Positions 39,518 through 48,727 of a stretch of 64,000 bases of DNA are shown piece after piece. The position numbers and the translations under genes are program-made. The DNA is from an uncultured Sulfitobacter sp. GTDB lineage: Bacteria > Pseudomonadota > Alphaproteobacteria > Rhodobacterales > Rhodobacteraceae. Positions within the stretch are counted from its first letter, which is position 1. Each line of letters starts with the position of its first letter. The notes under the pieces are model-generated. The model was not told the DNA's origin and searched no databases. It saw nothing but the letters and a program-made list of their open reading frames with translations. The DNA is taken from positions 124,001 through 188,000 of the forward strand of contig CANMXJ010000002.1 of the NCBI GenBank assembly GCA_947501805.1, given 5' to 3'.

Positions 39518-40516
39518 CTATTCAGCAACCTCGACACCGTATCCCAATGGCAGCGATGTGTCCTTGCCCGCATCATCATCGACTTCGGCCAAAAAGCGCT
39601 CGGCCTCAAGCGCGGCCATGCAGCCCATTCCTGCAGATGTGACAGCCTGACGATACTTGTGATCAGTCAAATCGCCGGCTGCAAATACACCGGGAATGGA
39701 GGTTTCAGTGCTGTCGGGCTTGGTGACGACGTAGCCGCCCATGTGCGTTTCAAGCGTGTCCTTAACCAACTCGTTGGCGGGCGCATGCCCGATGGCGACA
39801 AACACGCCTTTGCAGGGGATATCCGTGATCTCACCGGTTTTGGTATGCTTGACCTTGATGCCTTCAACGCCCAGCGGGCTGTCTGTGCCGTAGACTTCGG
39901 CAAGTTCATGGAACCACAGTGGCTCAATCTTGGGGTTTTTCATCAAACGGTCGATCAGGATTTTTTCGGCCCGCAATTCGTCGCGACGATGGATCAGCGT
40001 GACTTTGGAAGCAAAGTTGGTCAGGAATAGCGCCTCTTCAACGGCTGTATTGCCGCCGCCGATCACGACAATCTCTTGGCCGCGATAAAAGAAACCGTCA
40101 CAAGTGGCACAGGCCGACACGCCAAAGCCTTTGAATTTTTCTTCAGTCTCAAGTCCCAGCCATTTGGCGCGCGCACCTGTGGCAAGGATCACTGAATCTG
40201 CGACATATGTTGTGCCGCTATCGCCTTTGGCGTGAAACGGACGGCTGCTGAGGTCGAGATCGGTGATGATATCTCCGATGATCTCGGTGCCCATTGCTTT
40301 GGCGTGGGCCTCCATTCGAACCATCAGGTCAGGGCCCTGCACTTCGGTGTCACCTGGCCAGTTTTCAACTTCGGTCGTTGTGGTCAACTGACCGCCAGGC
40401 TCGATCCCCTGCACCAATATGGGCTCAACCATTGCGCGGCTTGCATAAATACCGGCGGTATACCCGGCAGGGCCGGAGCCGATGATCAGAACCTTGGTCT
40501 TGCGTGTCTCGGCCAT
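39518..40516 (-). CDS. trxB: Thioredoxin reductase
   Basis: 332 residues from ATG 40516; the frame is open 16 codons upstream without family support. FAD-binding GSGPAGYTAGIYASR (13-27), active-site CATC at 136-139 (SACATCDGFFYRG), NADPH-binding VIGGGNTAVEEALFL and the C-terminal AAGDLTDHKYRQA are present. It reduces thioredoxin with NADPH. Divergent from the lrp-type gene. Confidence 0.98.
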   Translation of the reverse strand: MAETRKTKVLIIGSGPAGYTAGIYASRAMVEPILVQGIEPGGQLTTTTEVENWPGDTEVQGPDLMVRMEAHAKAMGTEIIGDIITDLDLSSRPFHAKGDSGTTYVADSVILATGARAKWLGLETEEKFKGFGVSACATCDGFFYRGQEIVVIGGGNTAVEEALFLTNFASKVTLIHRRDELRAEKILIDRLMKNPKIEPLWFHELAEVYGTDSPLGVEGIKVKHTKTGEITDIPCKGVFVAIGHAPANELVKDTLETHMGGYVVTKPDSTETSIPGVFAAGDLTDHKYRQAVTSAGMGCMAALEAERFLAEVDDDAGKDTSLPLGYGVEVAE

Positions 40517-40634
40517 CTGGCACCCCCGAAAAAAGTTTGCAGCATGCCTGATATAGCGACGCAACAGAGGTACTTAAACCCCCTTCACCCAAGCGACCAC
40601 AAGCGCGTTATAAAACATCATTTTTGGAATGCTG

Positions 40635-40670
40635 GAAAGATTCTTGCGCCCTTGCGAAAGATTATTGCGC
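40635..40670 (+). promoter_or_regulatory. Tandem 21-bp-period repeats, candidate Lrp operator
   Basis: GAAAGATTCTTGCGC (40635-40649) and GAAAGATTATTGCGC (40656-40670) match at 14 of 15 bases and are spaced exactly 21 bp, two helical turns, so a protein could bind both from one face. The second copy overlaps a plausible -35 (TTGCGC) followed 16 bases later by TATAAG. They lie 48 bases before the Lrp gene. Confidence 0.65.
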
Positions 40671-40717
40671 GTGACATTGGCGCTGCTATAAGAATCGCAA
40701 ATTGAAAGGGACATTCA

Positions 40718-41218
40718 ATGGCAGGAACACGGCTCGACCCGATTGATCGGAAGATTTTGGCTGAGTTGCAAGCAGATGGACGCATGACCAATGTCGAATT
40801 GGCCAAACGTGTCGGCATTTCTGCGCCGCCCTGTCTGCGCCGTGTGCGCACACTGGAAGAGCAGGGCTATATCCGTGGCTACCATGCCGATGTAAACGCC
40901 CGCGAATTGGGGTTCGAGGTGCAGGTATTTGCTATGGTGGGTCTGCATTCGCAGGCTGAAGTCGACCTGAGTACATTCGAGCAGAAATGCCGCGACTGGC
41001 CATTGGTGCGCGAGTGTCACATGCTTAACGGCGAAGTTGATTTTGTGTTGAAATGTGTGGCACCGGATCTGTCGTCGTTTCAAAGTTTCCTAACTGGAGA
41101 GCTCCTTACAACACCAAACGTGGAAAGCGTCAAAACCAGTCTGGTCATACGCGGGGCCAAAGATGAACCCGGTGTGCCGTTTGATGTCTTGGAAAAACGC
41201 TTGGAAACCTCCCCCTGA
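40718..41218 (+). CDS. Lrp/AsnC family transcriptional regulator
   Basis: 166 residues. An N-terminal helix-turn-helix (MTNVELAKRVGISAPPCLRRVRTLEEQGYI, 23-52) and a C-terminal RAM ligand domain are present. GAAAGGGACATTCA precedes the ATG. Lrp-family proteins sense amino acids and often repress themselves, which fits the tandem repeats in its promoter. Divergent from trxB, so it may also affect that gene. Confidence 0.96.
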   Translation: MAGTRLDPIDRKILAELQADGRMTNVELAKRVGISAPPCLRRVRTLEEQGYIRGYHADVNARELGFEVQVFAMVGLHSQAEVDLSTFEQKCRDWPLVRECHMLNGEVDFVLKCVAPDLSSFQSFLTGELLTTPNVESVKTSLVIRGAKDEPGVPFDVLEKRLETSP

Positions 41219-41290
41219 CGAGCAGAGCCAGGGAGAGGCCGCGAGCAGACGCCGTGAATATCAAGTCGGCATCCGATGCATGTACCTTGT

Positions 41291-42076
41291 TTAGACGGTA
41301 TCAAATTCCGCTTCGGTTTCGGGAGCGCGTGGATGCGCAAGCGGGCCAAAATCCGTAATATGCGCAATCTGTGGAAACATCCCGAGAAAGCGATCACGTA
41401 GAGAGTGTGATACCGCCTTGGTGGCATTTGCGCCGGGATGGAACGTCTCCATCTCGATCCCGCCAGCGTTGACAGCCGCATGACGGTCAAGAACGATGTG
41501 AAACAGACGCACAGGTGTCGGAGGGACCACCTCGATCACGTTCACGCCGTCCAGAAATTCGCGCACAGGCGTCAGCATCCGCTTTTCACCGGCTTCGGAG
41601 CGCAGGTGATGGGGCGTGTGCAGAATGCGCGCACCGGGGCCAACAGTGAGGAACGAGCTTGGTCGCCCCTGTCCAAATGTGTCTGCCATAATGCGGATTA
41701 GCGGCATGCGGCGGCCTGCGTCAGCGGGGACAAAGCTGCTAGAGCCGACCCAAACCAGTTTCGCCGCCTCACCCGTCGACGTGTTGACCATATCACCCGG
41801 CTGCAAGTCCTCGATCGCAATCTGACCTTGCGGTGTAGCGATCAGGGTGCCACGTGCAAATGCGGAAAACGCACTTTCAAACAAAGGGATAGCAGGTGCC
41901 TTGTCCTGTCCGATGTAGAGAGAACCATCGGCGCGCAGTGCCGCAATCTCGAAGCTACGCATCGGCATTTTGGGAACAGTGTTCAGGCCATTTACGGCGG
42001 CTCCGGTCGGGCCGAACCCACGCAGTCTGGAGGGTGTTGTGGTCGGGCGCTGGCCCATAGCAGCAGTCAGTGTCAT
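41291..42076 (-). CDS. Hint-domain protein lacking the splicing Cys
   Basis: 261 residues from ATG 42076 (AAAAGGTG upstream). From about residue 70 it is a Hint_2-type domain: SAFARGTLIATPQGQIAIED, then LQPGDMVNTSTG, ILHTPHHLRS and ETFHPGANA. Canonical members have Cys before the F.xGT motif; here that residue is Ala72, so self-cleavage chemistry is unlikely. The N-terminal 60 residues contain ALRADGSLYIGQ. Hint_2 proteins are numerous in Rhodobacterales, often in secreted toxin-like or RTX proteins. The function is unknown. Confidence 0.85.
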   Translation of the reverse strand: MTLTAAMGQRPTTTPSRLRGFGPTGAAVNGLNTVPKMPMRSFEIAALRADGSLYIGQDKAPAIPLFESAFSAFARGTLIATPQGQIAIEDLQPGDMVNTSTGEAAKLVWVGSSSFVPADAGRRMPLIRIMADTFGQGRPSSFLTVGPGARILHTPHHLRSEAGEKRMLTPVREFLDGVNVIEVVPPTPVRLFHIVLDRHAAVNAGGIEMETFHPGANATKAVSHSLRDRFLGMFPQIAHITDFGPLAHPRAPETEAEFDTV

Positions 42077-42302
42077 GCGATCACCTTTTCTCAGGTTGGT
42101 CACATCCGTGTCGGCCCCCACCGACAAGCACGGAAATAACAAGCGGTCATTTCGTCGTCTATGACACCTTAATCACCTGAACGGGGTCTCATTGTCAAAG
42201 TTTGAACAACATTAGCGCCACATTTAGGGCCAATTTACACAGGTTTTGCCGTTCTGTTTCCTCAATTCGGTCTGTTTTTGCCACATTTGGAGCAAACAAA
42301 AA
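42077..42302. other. Intergenic region upstream of the Hint gene
   Basis: About 225 bases, AT-richer than the surroundings, containing the promoter of the Hint gene and, at its right edge, the terminator of the small basic protein. No gene or RNA was recognised. Confidence 0.45.
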
Positions 42303-42334
42303 GGCCCCGGCTGCGAATCAACGCAGCCGGGGCC
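42303..42334 (-). terminator. Strong rho-independent terminator of the small basic protein gene
   Basis: A perfect 13-bp stem GGCCCCGGCTGCG / CGCAGCCGGGGCC with a six-base loop. On the minus strand it is followed by TTTTTGTTTG, the expected run of T. It lies 76 bases after the 47-residue ORF. Confidence 0.9.
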
Positions 42335-42410
42335 GATGTTATTACCCAGAAACTCACTACCGTTCAGAACACCTTGGGGGAGGAAATGGGAAGTGGATCA
42401 GGTTACAGGG

Positions 42411-42554
42411 TCAGGCCGCTTTGCGCTTGCCTTCGGCTGCTGTGCGTTTCGCGATGAAAGCGGTGCGTCGTGCGCCGCGTGTCCAAGGCATAACGGTGTC
42501 CTCTTTGGCGGCTGCTGCGACGATGCCTTTGATGAAGCGCGTGTTGGTTTTCAT
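42411..42554 (-). CDS. Small basic protein (47 residues)
   Basis: 47 residues beginning MKTNTRFIKGIVAAAAKEDT and continuing with VMPWTRGARRTAFIAKR and a Lys/Arg-rich tail. GAGGATCAGAGCA precedes the ATG. Very basic, with one PW motif. I recall similar short 'MKTNTRFIK...MPWARGARR' proteins in Roseobacter genomes, which supports a real gene, but no function is known. A strong terminator follows. It could be a nucleic-acid-binding peptide. Confidence 0.7.
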   Translation of the reverse strand: MKTNTRFIKGIVAAAAKEDTVMPWTRGARRTAFIAKRTAAEGKRKAA

Positions 42555-42841
42555 TGCTCTGATCCTCGGTTTGTTTGGTGCGGGCTTTGTCGCCCTTTGC
42601 TTGAGAATGAATATGCAGGGCCAATCGGGCGGCTTTTTGTCGGCACCCAGTTTTTTCACAAAAAGTTCCGAGGTTTTGTTGCTGTTTTATGGCCGGGTCG
42701 CCCCAATTGCAGAAAAGCTTTGTTTTTATGAAGATTTGACGGTTTGGCGCATCAATCTTGAAAAATCGGGCGGATTGTTTCCGCTACGCGTTCCTACAAT
42801 CGGGCAGTTTAGGGGCAGGTCTTGCCCCATTTTCGCCCAAA

Positions 42842-43597
42842 TCAGAGAGTGATGGCTGAAATCAGTCGCCCGTAATCTGCTTCCTTCGCGTGAACCGTGC
42901 GACGATAGGAGTAGAATCGCTCTGCGTCCGAAAATGTGCAGTGACGTGTCCACTCTGCCAGACCGATGCCAGCGCCGCGCAGGCGGCTCAGACCAAAGCC
43001 GGGCAGGTCAAACTGCATCCGATCGCCGTTGCCCTGGGCAAAAAAACGGCCAAACTCCTGATCATTGGCCATAAAGTCGTCAAAGAACTCTGGCCCGACT
43101 TCATAGGCGCTCTGACTGATGCACGGGCCGATCACGCCTATGATGTTCTCGCGCGTTGCCCCGATGTTCACCATCGCATCGACTGTTGCATCCAACACGC
43201 CGTCGAGCGCGCCACGCCAGCCTGCATGTGCCGCGCCGATTACACCTGCTTGCGGATCGGCAAACAGCACAGGCTGGCAATCCGCGCTAAGCACAGACAA
43301 AGCAATGCCGGGGACATTTGTGACCATCCCGTCTGCCTTGGGCTTTTCGCTGAATGGCTCCGTTACCGTGACGACATCTGCTGAATGAACTTGATAGACG
43401 CTCAGTAAATGATCTGCTTGCACGCCCATGGCCTCGGCCACACGGGCCCGATTGATCGCGACAATCTCGGTTTGGTCACTGCTGCCCTGACCGCAGTTCA
43501 GTCCCGCAAATACACCCGAAGACGCTCCGCCACGGCGTGTGAAAAAGCCGTGTCGCAGAGCGGACAGGCTGTCAGAGGTGAGAATTTCCAGCGTCAT
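42842..43597 (-). CDS. pgeF: Polyphenol oxidase/laccase-domain purine nucleoside enzyme
   Basis: 251 residues from ATG 43597, overlapping the midA stop by 4 bases. It has the Cu-oxidase_4 motifs VHSADVV, LSADCQPVLFAD, AAHAGWRGALDGV and a C-terminal THCTFSD. Relatives (YfiH/PgeF) correct peptidoglycan precursors or act on purine nucleosides. The His-Cys-His zinc site is intact. Confidence 0.92.
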   Translation of the reverse strand: MTLEILTSDSLSALRHGFFTRRGGASSGVFAGLNCGQGSSDQTEIVAINRARVAEAMGVQADHLLSVYQVHSADVVTVTEPFSEKPKADGMVTNVPGIALSVLSADCQPVLFADPQAGVIGAAHAGWRGALDGVLDATVDAMVNIGATRENIIGVIGPCISQSAYEVGPEFFDDFMANDQEFGRFFAQGNGDRMQFDLPGFGLSRLRGAGIGLAEWTRHCTFSDAERFYSYRRTVHAKEADYGRLISAITL

Positions 43598-44655
43598 GGT
43601 GTGAATCCCGCAGGTGCGGCGCTGCTGCGTTGGTGCAGCGCCATTACTTTGAACAGGTTTCCCATTTCTGACGGGTGCGTCAACCGCCGATGCGCGGCGA
43701 CGTGATTTTCGAGCGTTGCACCTGTCATCTTTGCGGCAAGAGCTTGCGCACGCCGGGTGATCCCGAGGCGTTCGAGGAAAACACCTTGCGGGACAAGCGC
43801 AGTGTGTTCGCAATCGGGAGCGGCCTGCACGAGGGCCTCAAAATCCACATGAGCGGTCAAGTCGGCCTGTCCGGGGCCTTCCAGCGGGTCGACCTTTTCA
43901 TGGCTGCGGATTGCCTGAAACGTGTCTCCTGTCAGATGCCAATCGCCATAATCAATGATCAGCGCCATTCCGCCACGGGTGCTGATGCGTCGATTAATTG
44001 CATCCAGAAAAGGGCTGGCGGCGGCGCAAACCTCGATCAGGTCGCCCTGTTGCGAGTCCTCAAGCCGCGCCGACAAGGCGGGTTGCGGTTGCATCGGTCC
44101 CAAGCCAAAGACCAGAGCATTGTTTTCAATACCAATCTGACGTTCGCGCCAACCGCTACCATCGCGCAGGAACTGCCGGATCGGCAGCGCGTCGAAAAAT
44201 TCGTTGGCAATCAGATAAAGAGGCTGGTCAGGCAAAACCTCGGTATCGTTGATCCATGATACGGCATAATCAGACAGGGTCTGCGCCTGAATGTCGCGCA
44301 AGGTGGGAGAGGCATCAACCAGCGTGACTTCGGCAGCTTCAACAAAACCCGCAACGCCGCGACAGGCGCGCAATGCATCTGCCATGAGTGTGCCGCGGCC
44401 GGGACCAAGTTCTGCCAGAGTGAAACGGGTAGGGGCTCCATTGTTCAACCAGCTCTGCGCGAGGCTCAACCCAATTAATTCGCCAAACATCTGGCTGATT
44501 TCCGGCGCGGTTATGAAATCCCCCGCAGCGCCCAGTGGATCACGGGTGGTGTAATAGCCCCAAGTCGGATGCAGAAGGCAGGTGGTCATATATTCGTCAA
44601 TGCGCATTGGTCCCTGCGCAGCGATCCGTGCGGCGATATGGTCGTGCAGACTCAT
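43594..44655 (-). CDS. MidA/NDUFAF7-family SAM-dependent methyltransferase
   Basis: 353 residues from ATG 44655. The family signatures are [44 protein letters not shown] and the SAM-binding [17 protein letters not shown]. The human homologue NDUFAF7 methylates an Arg of complex I subunit NDUFS2. Overlapping starts (ATGA) with lgt upstream and pgeF downstream make a three-gene operon. Confidence 0.94.
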   Translation of the reverse strand: MSLHDHIAARIAAQGPMRIDEYMTTCLLHPTWGYYTTRDPLGAAGDFITAPEISQMFGELIGLSLAQSWLNNGAPTRFTLAELGPGRGTLMADALRACRGVAGFVEAAEVTLVDASPTLRDIQAQTLSDYAVSWINDTEVLPDQPLYLIANEFFDALPIRQFLRDGSGWRERQIGIENNALVFGLGPMQPQPALSARLEDSQQGDLIEVCAAASPFLDAINRRISTRGGMALIIDYGDWHLTGDTFQAIRSHEKVDPLEGPGQADLTAHVDFEALVQAAPDCEHTALVPQGVFLERLGITRRAQALAAKMTGATLENHVAAHRRLTHPSEMGNLFKVMALHQRSSAAPAGFTP

Positions 44656-45536
44656 GCCGAACGGCGGGCGCGTAGGATAAAGTAGGTGCCGACAAGCATC
44701 ATCGGGATACACAAAAGCTGGCCCATTGTCAGGCCATAACCGCCTGATTGCAGCGCGAGGCCCAGCGGATTGCCCTCCGATATGAATTGCGCGTCCGGCT
44801 GGCGGAAGAATTCAACCAGGAACCGCGCGGCACCATATCCGGCCAAAAATGTTCCCATCAGCAGCCCCTCGAATTTGAAGGCACCGCGTTTCCACGCCAT
44901 CCAGATCATCAGCCCGCCGAGAAGCAATCCTTCAAGGAGTGCCTCATAAAGCTGCGAGGGATGGCGTGCGCAGATGCCTGCAACATCAGGGCAATATTGC
45001 GCGGCTTGCGTAGGAAAGGCGACGCCCCATGGCATATCGGTTGGGCGTCCCCATAGCTCTGCGTTGATGAAATTCGCGACGCGGCCCAGAAAAAGGCCGG
45101 GGGCTAGGCCAAGAGCAACTAGGTCTCCGGCGGACAGGGTAGGAATGTTGTAGCGTTTGGTAAAGAAAAACGCGGCCAGAATGACACCAATGGCCCCACC
45201 GTGAAACGACATGCCGCCTTCCCAGAGTTGCAGGATGCGCAACGGGTTCGACAGGTAATAACCCGCTTGGTAGAACAGCACATACCCCAATCGTCCGCCA
45301 AGTATCACGCCAAGGATTACCCAGAAAAGCAAATCCTCGATCTTGTTCTTGGCCATCACAGGTTGGTTGTTCTTCCACAGATGCGGCGTTTTGGCGGCGC
45401 GGATCACCAACCGCCAGCCGAGCAAAATGCCAACGATATAGGCCAGCGCATACCAGCGCAGGGCAAACTCCATGCCAAACAGCGTGATCGAGAATATCTC
45501 GGGTGAAATATCGGGAAAGGGTATCATTGCGTTCAT
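44652..45536 (-). CDS. lgt: Prolipoprotein diacylglyceryl transferase
   Basis: 294 residues from ATG 45536 ([15 protein letters not shown]); ATG 45527 is also possible. It has about seven membrane helices with the Lgt signature [15 protein letters not shown] and the HGGAIG segment. It attaches diacylglycerol to the lipobox Cys of prolipoproteins. First gene of the lgt-midA-pgeF operon. Confidence 0.97.
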   Translation of the reverse strand: MNAMIPFPDISPEIFSITLFGMEFALRWYALAYIVGILLGWRLVIRAAKTPHLWKNNQPVMAKNKIEDLLFWVILGVILGGRLGYVLFYQAGYYLSNPLRILQLWEGGMSFHGGAIGVILAAFFFTKRYNIPTLSAGDLVALGLAPGLFLGRVANFINAELWGRPTDMPWGVAFPTQAAQYCPDVAGICARHPSQLYEALLEGLLLGGLMIWMAWKRGAFKFEGLLMGTFLAGYGAARFLVEFFRQPDAQFISEGNPLGLALQSGGYGLTMGQLLCIPMMLVGTYFILRARRSA

Positions 45537-45629
45537 GCGCGTGATTGAGACGGGATGACGTGGGATGTCAACCTTGCCGACAGGCGCATCTGCCCCCATA
45601 TAGTGTCCAAGCAAAGCCCGGAGGCCGAT

Positions 45630-45869
45630 ATGCAGACCCGTAACAAGTTTTTTGACGATATGTCCCAGATGATGACCAACGCAATGGGCGTGGCGCAGGG
45701 GGCCAAAGGCGAGGCCGAGAATGCCCTGAAGGGCATGATGGACCGCTGGCTGGCAGATCGCGATTTTGTGACCCGCGAGGAATTCGACGCGGTACGTGCG
45801 ATGGCGCAAAAAGCGCGTGAAGAGAACGAAGCGTTGAAAGCGCGGCTGGACGCAATGGACGCCAAGTAA
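45630..45869 (+). CDS. ubiK: UbiK-type accessory factor (BMFP domain)
   Basis: 79 residues from ATG 45630 (CGGAGGCCGAT upstream). It has [20 protein letters not shown] then [30 protein letters not shown], a membrane-binding helix followed by a coiled coil. UbiK supports ubiquinone synthesis. It is divergent from lgt. Confidence 0.9.
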   Translation: MQTRNKFFDDMSQMMTNAMGVAQGAKGEAENALKGMMDRWLADRDFVTREEFDAVRAMAQKAREENEALKARLDAMDAK

Positions 45870-46185
45870 GCGCGTACTTCTTAAACATCTGATTAATTTG
45901 GAGGCATTCCGGCTGCGGTCGGGAAGCCCTTCTTTCTCCGCTCTTGGTAATGGGCTGACCTGCCCGCCATGTGCTATAACTTGGGCATATTTCTGATATA
46001 CCCCCAAGATATTGCAGTTATCCCCGCTCAATTGTGGTTATCCCCAACAAAAGGGGTTGCCAGCACGGGCGGTTTACCCCCACCATATCTTGTATAGGCC
46101 GTTGCACAATCAACGGCCTGTTGTGCAGGCATCCAACAGTTGTGGGCTTCCCGCTAATGTTGGAAAAAATAATAGAGGTGTCAAA
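45870..46185. other. Structured leader region upstream of the YbjN gene
   Basis: 316 bases. It holds GTTATCCCC twice (46017-46025 and 46035-46043), near matches to a DnaA box (TTATCCACA), and a perfect 8-bp hairpin GGCCGTTG / CAACGGCC at 46097-46118, without a T run. A promoter presumably lies near CTATAACTTGGGCATATT. Regulatory function is not shown. Confidence 0.5.
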
Positions 46186-46686
46186 ATGGCCCTGACCGAG
46201 CAGTACTACGAAGAAGAACCACATCCGATTGATATTGTCGAAAATATCGCCGCCTATCACGATTGGGACTTTGACCGGATATCCGACGAACAGATCGCGA
46301 TGGCCGTCGAAGGACAATGGCGGACGTATTCCATCACGCTGGCGTGGTCCGCGTTTGATGAAACCTTGCGTCTGATTTGCACGTTCGAAATGGATCCTCC
46401 CAAAAACAAAATGGCCGGATTGTTCGAGCTTTTGAACCATGTAAACGACCAATGTTGGGCGGGCGCATTCACCTATTGGGCCGAGCAAAAGCTGATGGTG
46501 TATCGTTACGGACTTGTTTGTGCGGGTGGTGTTGATGCCAGTGCAGAGCAGATCGATACCATGATCGGTGCTGCTGTGATGTCGGCAGAGCGCTATTACC
46601 CTGCTCTGCAATTGCAGGTTTGGGGGGATCAATCCCCGAAAGAAGCGCTTCAGGTCGCCATTGCAGAGGCCTACGGGCGGGCGTAA
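46186..46686 (+). CDS. YbjN domain-containing protein
   Basis: 166 residues from ATG 46186 (GAGGTGTCAAA upstream). The YbjN/T3SS-chaperone-like fold is indicated by ITLAWSAFDETLRLICTFEM, LFELLNHVNDQCWAGAFTYW, the KLMVYRYGL strand and the Tyr-rich MSAERYYPALQL helix. The function is unknown; YbjN is implicated in stress and motility control in enterobacteria. Confidence 0.9.
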   Translation: MALTEQYYEEEPHPIDIVENIAAYHDWDFDRISDEQIAMAVEGQWRTYSITLAWSAFDETLRLICTFEMDPPKNKMAGLFELLNHVNDQCWAGAFTYWAEQKLMVYRYGLVCAGGVDASAEQIDTMIGAAVMSAERYYPALQLQVWGDQSPKEALQVAIAEAYGRA

Positions 46687-46687
46687 C

Positions 46688-46715
46688 ACTTTCCCCAACA
46701 AAATCGGGGAAAAGT
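46688..46715 (+). promoter_or_regulatory. Hairpin covering the proC ribosome-binding site
   Basis: ACTTTCCCC pairs with GGGG-A-AAAGT across a nine-base loop. The 3' arm contains the purine-rich segment just before ATG 46717, so it could limit proC translation or weakly terminate the ybjN transcript. Confidence 0.45.
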
Positions 46716-46716
46716 T

Positions 46717-47532
46717 ATGAAAGATACACGGATCGCGAAAGATGGCCTTGTTTTGCTGGGTTGTGGCAAGATGGGATCTGCGATGCTGGCAGGCTGGCTG
46801 GCGCGCGGATTGCCACCCGCATCGGTCTGGGTCACTGACCCGTTTCCGTCCGACTGGTTACAAGCGCAGGGCGTGCATTTGAATGCTGATCTACCTGATC
46901 AACCTGCCATTGTTCTGGTTGCTGTCAAACCACAGATGATGGCAGAAGCTTTGCCGACATTGCAGGCCATGGGAAACGGTTCAACGCTTTTTGTCAGCGT
47001 AGCTGCGGGTACAACTATTGAATATTTCGAGCAGACTTTGGGTGTGCAAACTCCTGTGGTGCGGGCCATGCCGAACACACCCGCTGCGATCTCCCAGGGC
47101 ATTACCGCGATTGTAGCCAACAAGATTGCAGGGGATGCGGGACTTGACGAAGCCGACGTGTTGCTGAGTGCGGTCGGCCAGGTGGTGCGCCTTAGTGATG
47201 AAGCCCAGATTGATGCCGTGACAGGCGTGAGTGGTTCTGGTCCGGCCTATGTATTCCACATGATCGAGGCGATGGCCGCTGCGGGAGAAGCGGAAGGTCT
47301 GTCTGTTGAACTCGCCATGCAGTTGGCCAAAGCGACAGTTGCTGGTGCCGGGGCATTGGCAATGCAGACAGATGAAACGCCTGCGCAATTGAGGGTCAAC
47401 GTGACTTCGCCAAACGGCACAACCCAAGCAGCGCTGGAAGTGCTGATGAATGAGACAGATGGGTTTCCCACTTTATTGAGGCGTGCCGTCAAAGCGGCCG
47501 CGGAGCGTTCACGGGAGCTTGCCCGTGGCTGA
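46717..47532 (+). CDS. proC: Pyrroline-5-carboxylate reductase
   Basis: 271 residues. An N-terminal Rossmann motif (LLGCGKMGSAMLAGWL) and the C-terminal signature SGSGPAYVFHMIEAMAAAGE are present. It makes proline from P5C with NAD(P)H. Its end overlaps the csaA GTG start by 8 bases. Confidence 0.97.
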   Translation: MKDTRIAKDGLVLLGCGKMGSAMLAGWLARGLPPASVWVTDPFPSDWLQAQGVHLNADLPDQPAIVLVAVKPQMMAEALPTLQAMGNGSTLFVSVAAGTTIEYFEQTLGVQTPVVRAMPNTPAAISQGITAIVANKIAGDAGLDEADVLLSAVGQVVRLSDEAQIDAVTGVSGSGPAYVFHMIEAMAAAGEAEGLSVELAMQLAKATVAGAGALAMQTDETPAQLRVNVTSPNGTTQAALEVLMNETDGFPTLLRRAVKAAAERSRELARG

Positions 47533-47863
47533 GATTACCTTTGACGATTTTATGAAAGTCGATATCCGCGTTGGTACAGTGGTCCGCGCAGAACCTTTTC
47601 CGGAGGCCAGAAAGCCTGCGATCAAGCTTTGGGTTGATTTCGGAGCCGAGATTGGTGAGCGCAAAACCTCGGCCCAGATCACGGTTCATTATGATCCGGA
47701 GACTCTGGTGGGACGGCAGGTCATGGCAGTTGTGAACTTTCCACCGCGCCAGATCGGCCCGTTCATGTCAGAAGTGCTTGTTCTGGGAGTTGCTGATCCT
47801 GACGGCGCAATTGTGTTGCTGTCACCGGATCAAAAAGTGCCAAACGGCGGGCGGATGCATTAG
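47525..47863 (+). CDS. csaA: CsaA-type tRNA-binding protein
   Basis: 112 residues starting at GTG 47525 inside the end of proC (MAEITFDDFMKVDIRVGTVV). A single EMAP/OB-fold tRNA-binding domain: the KLWVDFG, SAQIT and VNFPPRQIGPFMSEVLVLG motifs. Bacterial CsaA is a tRNA-binding chaperone linked to protein export. It is convergent with tdk, with a 4-base overlap. Confidence 0.92.
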   Translation: MAEITFDDFMKVDIRVGTVVRAEPFPEARKPAIKLWVDFGAEIGERKTSAQITVHYDPETLVGRQVMAVVNFPPRQIGPFMSEVLVLGVADPDGAIVLLSPDQKVPNGGRMH

Positions 47864-48441
47864 CGGTCGCCGACGGCTTCGCGCCAATGTACCCTGCACA
47901 AAGAGACATAGCTTTCGTTACCGCCGATCTGGACCTGTGCGCCGTCTTTCAGTGTGTTGCCCTCGGCGTCCATGCGTACCACCATGGTTGCTTTTTTGCC
48001 GCAATGACAAATCGTGCGAACCTCTCGCATCTCATCAGCCAAAGCCAGCAAGGTGGCAGAGCCGGGAAAGAGCTTGCCCCGAAAATCGACCCTTAGCCCA
48101 AAGCACATGATGGGCACGTGTAGATCATCAACCGCGCGGGCCAGTTGCCAAACTTGATCCGCTTCCAGGAATTGCGCTTCATCCACAAAAACACAGGCGC
48201 AGGGTCCTTTGGCCAGACGCGCTTCCAGTTTGGCAAACAGGTTTTCGCCGGGCGCGTAGGTATCCGCAGTTTCACCTATACCGATGCGCGACGCGATGCG
48301 CCCGTCACCGGCACGGCGGTCAAATTGCGCTGTCAACAAATAGGGGGACATGCCCCGCTCCACATAGTTGTGCGCCGCCTGGAGCAATACAGTGGATTTG
48401 CCTGCATTCATCGTCGAGTAGTGAAAGTAAAGTTTTGCCAT
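47860..48441 (-). CDS. tdk: Thymidine kinase
   Basis: 193 residues. P-loop STMNAGKST (9-17), Walker B-like CVFVDEAQFL, and a lid with the CHCGKKA zinc motif and a final Cys (LCRVH). It salvages thymidine to dTMP. Type II thymidine kinase of normal length. Confidence 0.97.
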   Translation of the reverse strand: MAKLYFHYSTMNAGKSTVLLQAAHNYVERGMSPYLLTAQFDRRAGDGRIASRIGIGETADTYAPGENLFAKLEARLAKGPCACVFVDEAQFLEADQVWQLARAVDDLHVPIMCFGLRVDFRGKLFPGSATLLALADEMREVRTICHCGKKATMVVRMDAEGNTLKDGAQVQIGGNESYVSLCRVHWREAVGDR

Positions 48442-48727
48442 ATCCGCCTGTTACGCGATGTCATGTGGCGCGATCAAGATGTGCAACTGCAAGAAAGCTC
48501 GTACGCCACCCGCTGCCCGACCTTTTGTGCGACGCAAGGTCTGACAGGGGAGCGTACGAACCGGAAATCTCCACCCTCTTGCAACGGTGGTACTCTTTAC
48601 GTCCTGCCAACGTGGCGGGATGATTAGTAAATGACATTTACGGCCCGACCGATTAATGGGAAAAGACACAGGTCTTTCCCCTAATGTGCGTCGCGGGGAA
48701 TCATTGAACGGTTTTGGGGTAAACGAC
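48442..48727. other. Intergenic region between tdk and the CII-like gene
   Basis: 286 bases with divergent promoters expected. A near-palindrome at 48654-48684 (GGGAAAAGAC-ACAG-GTCTTTCCC, one bulged A, with ATTA/TAAT outside) lies about 45 bases before the start of the next gene and might be an operator. Confidence 0.45.
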
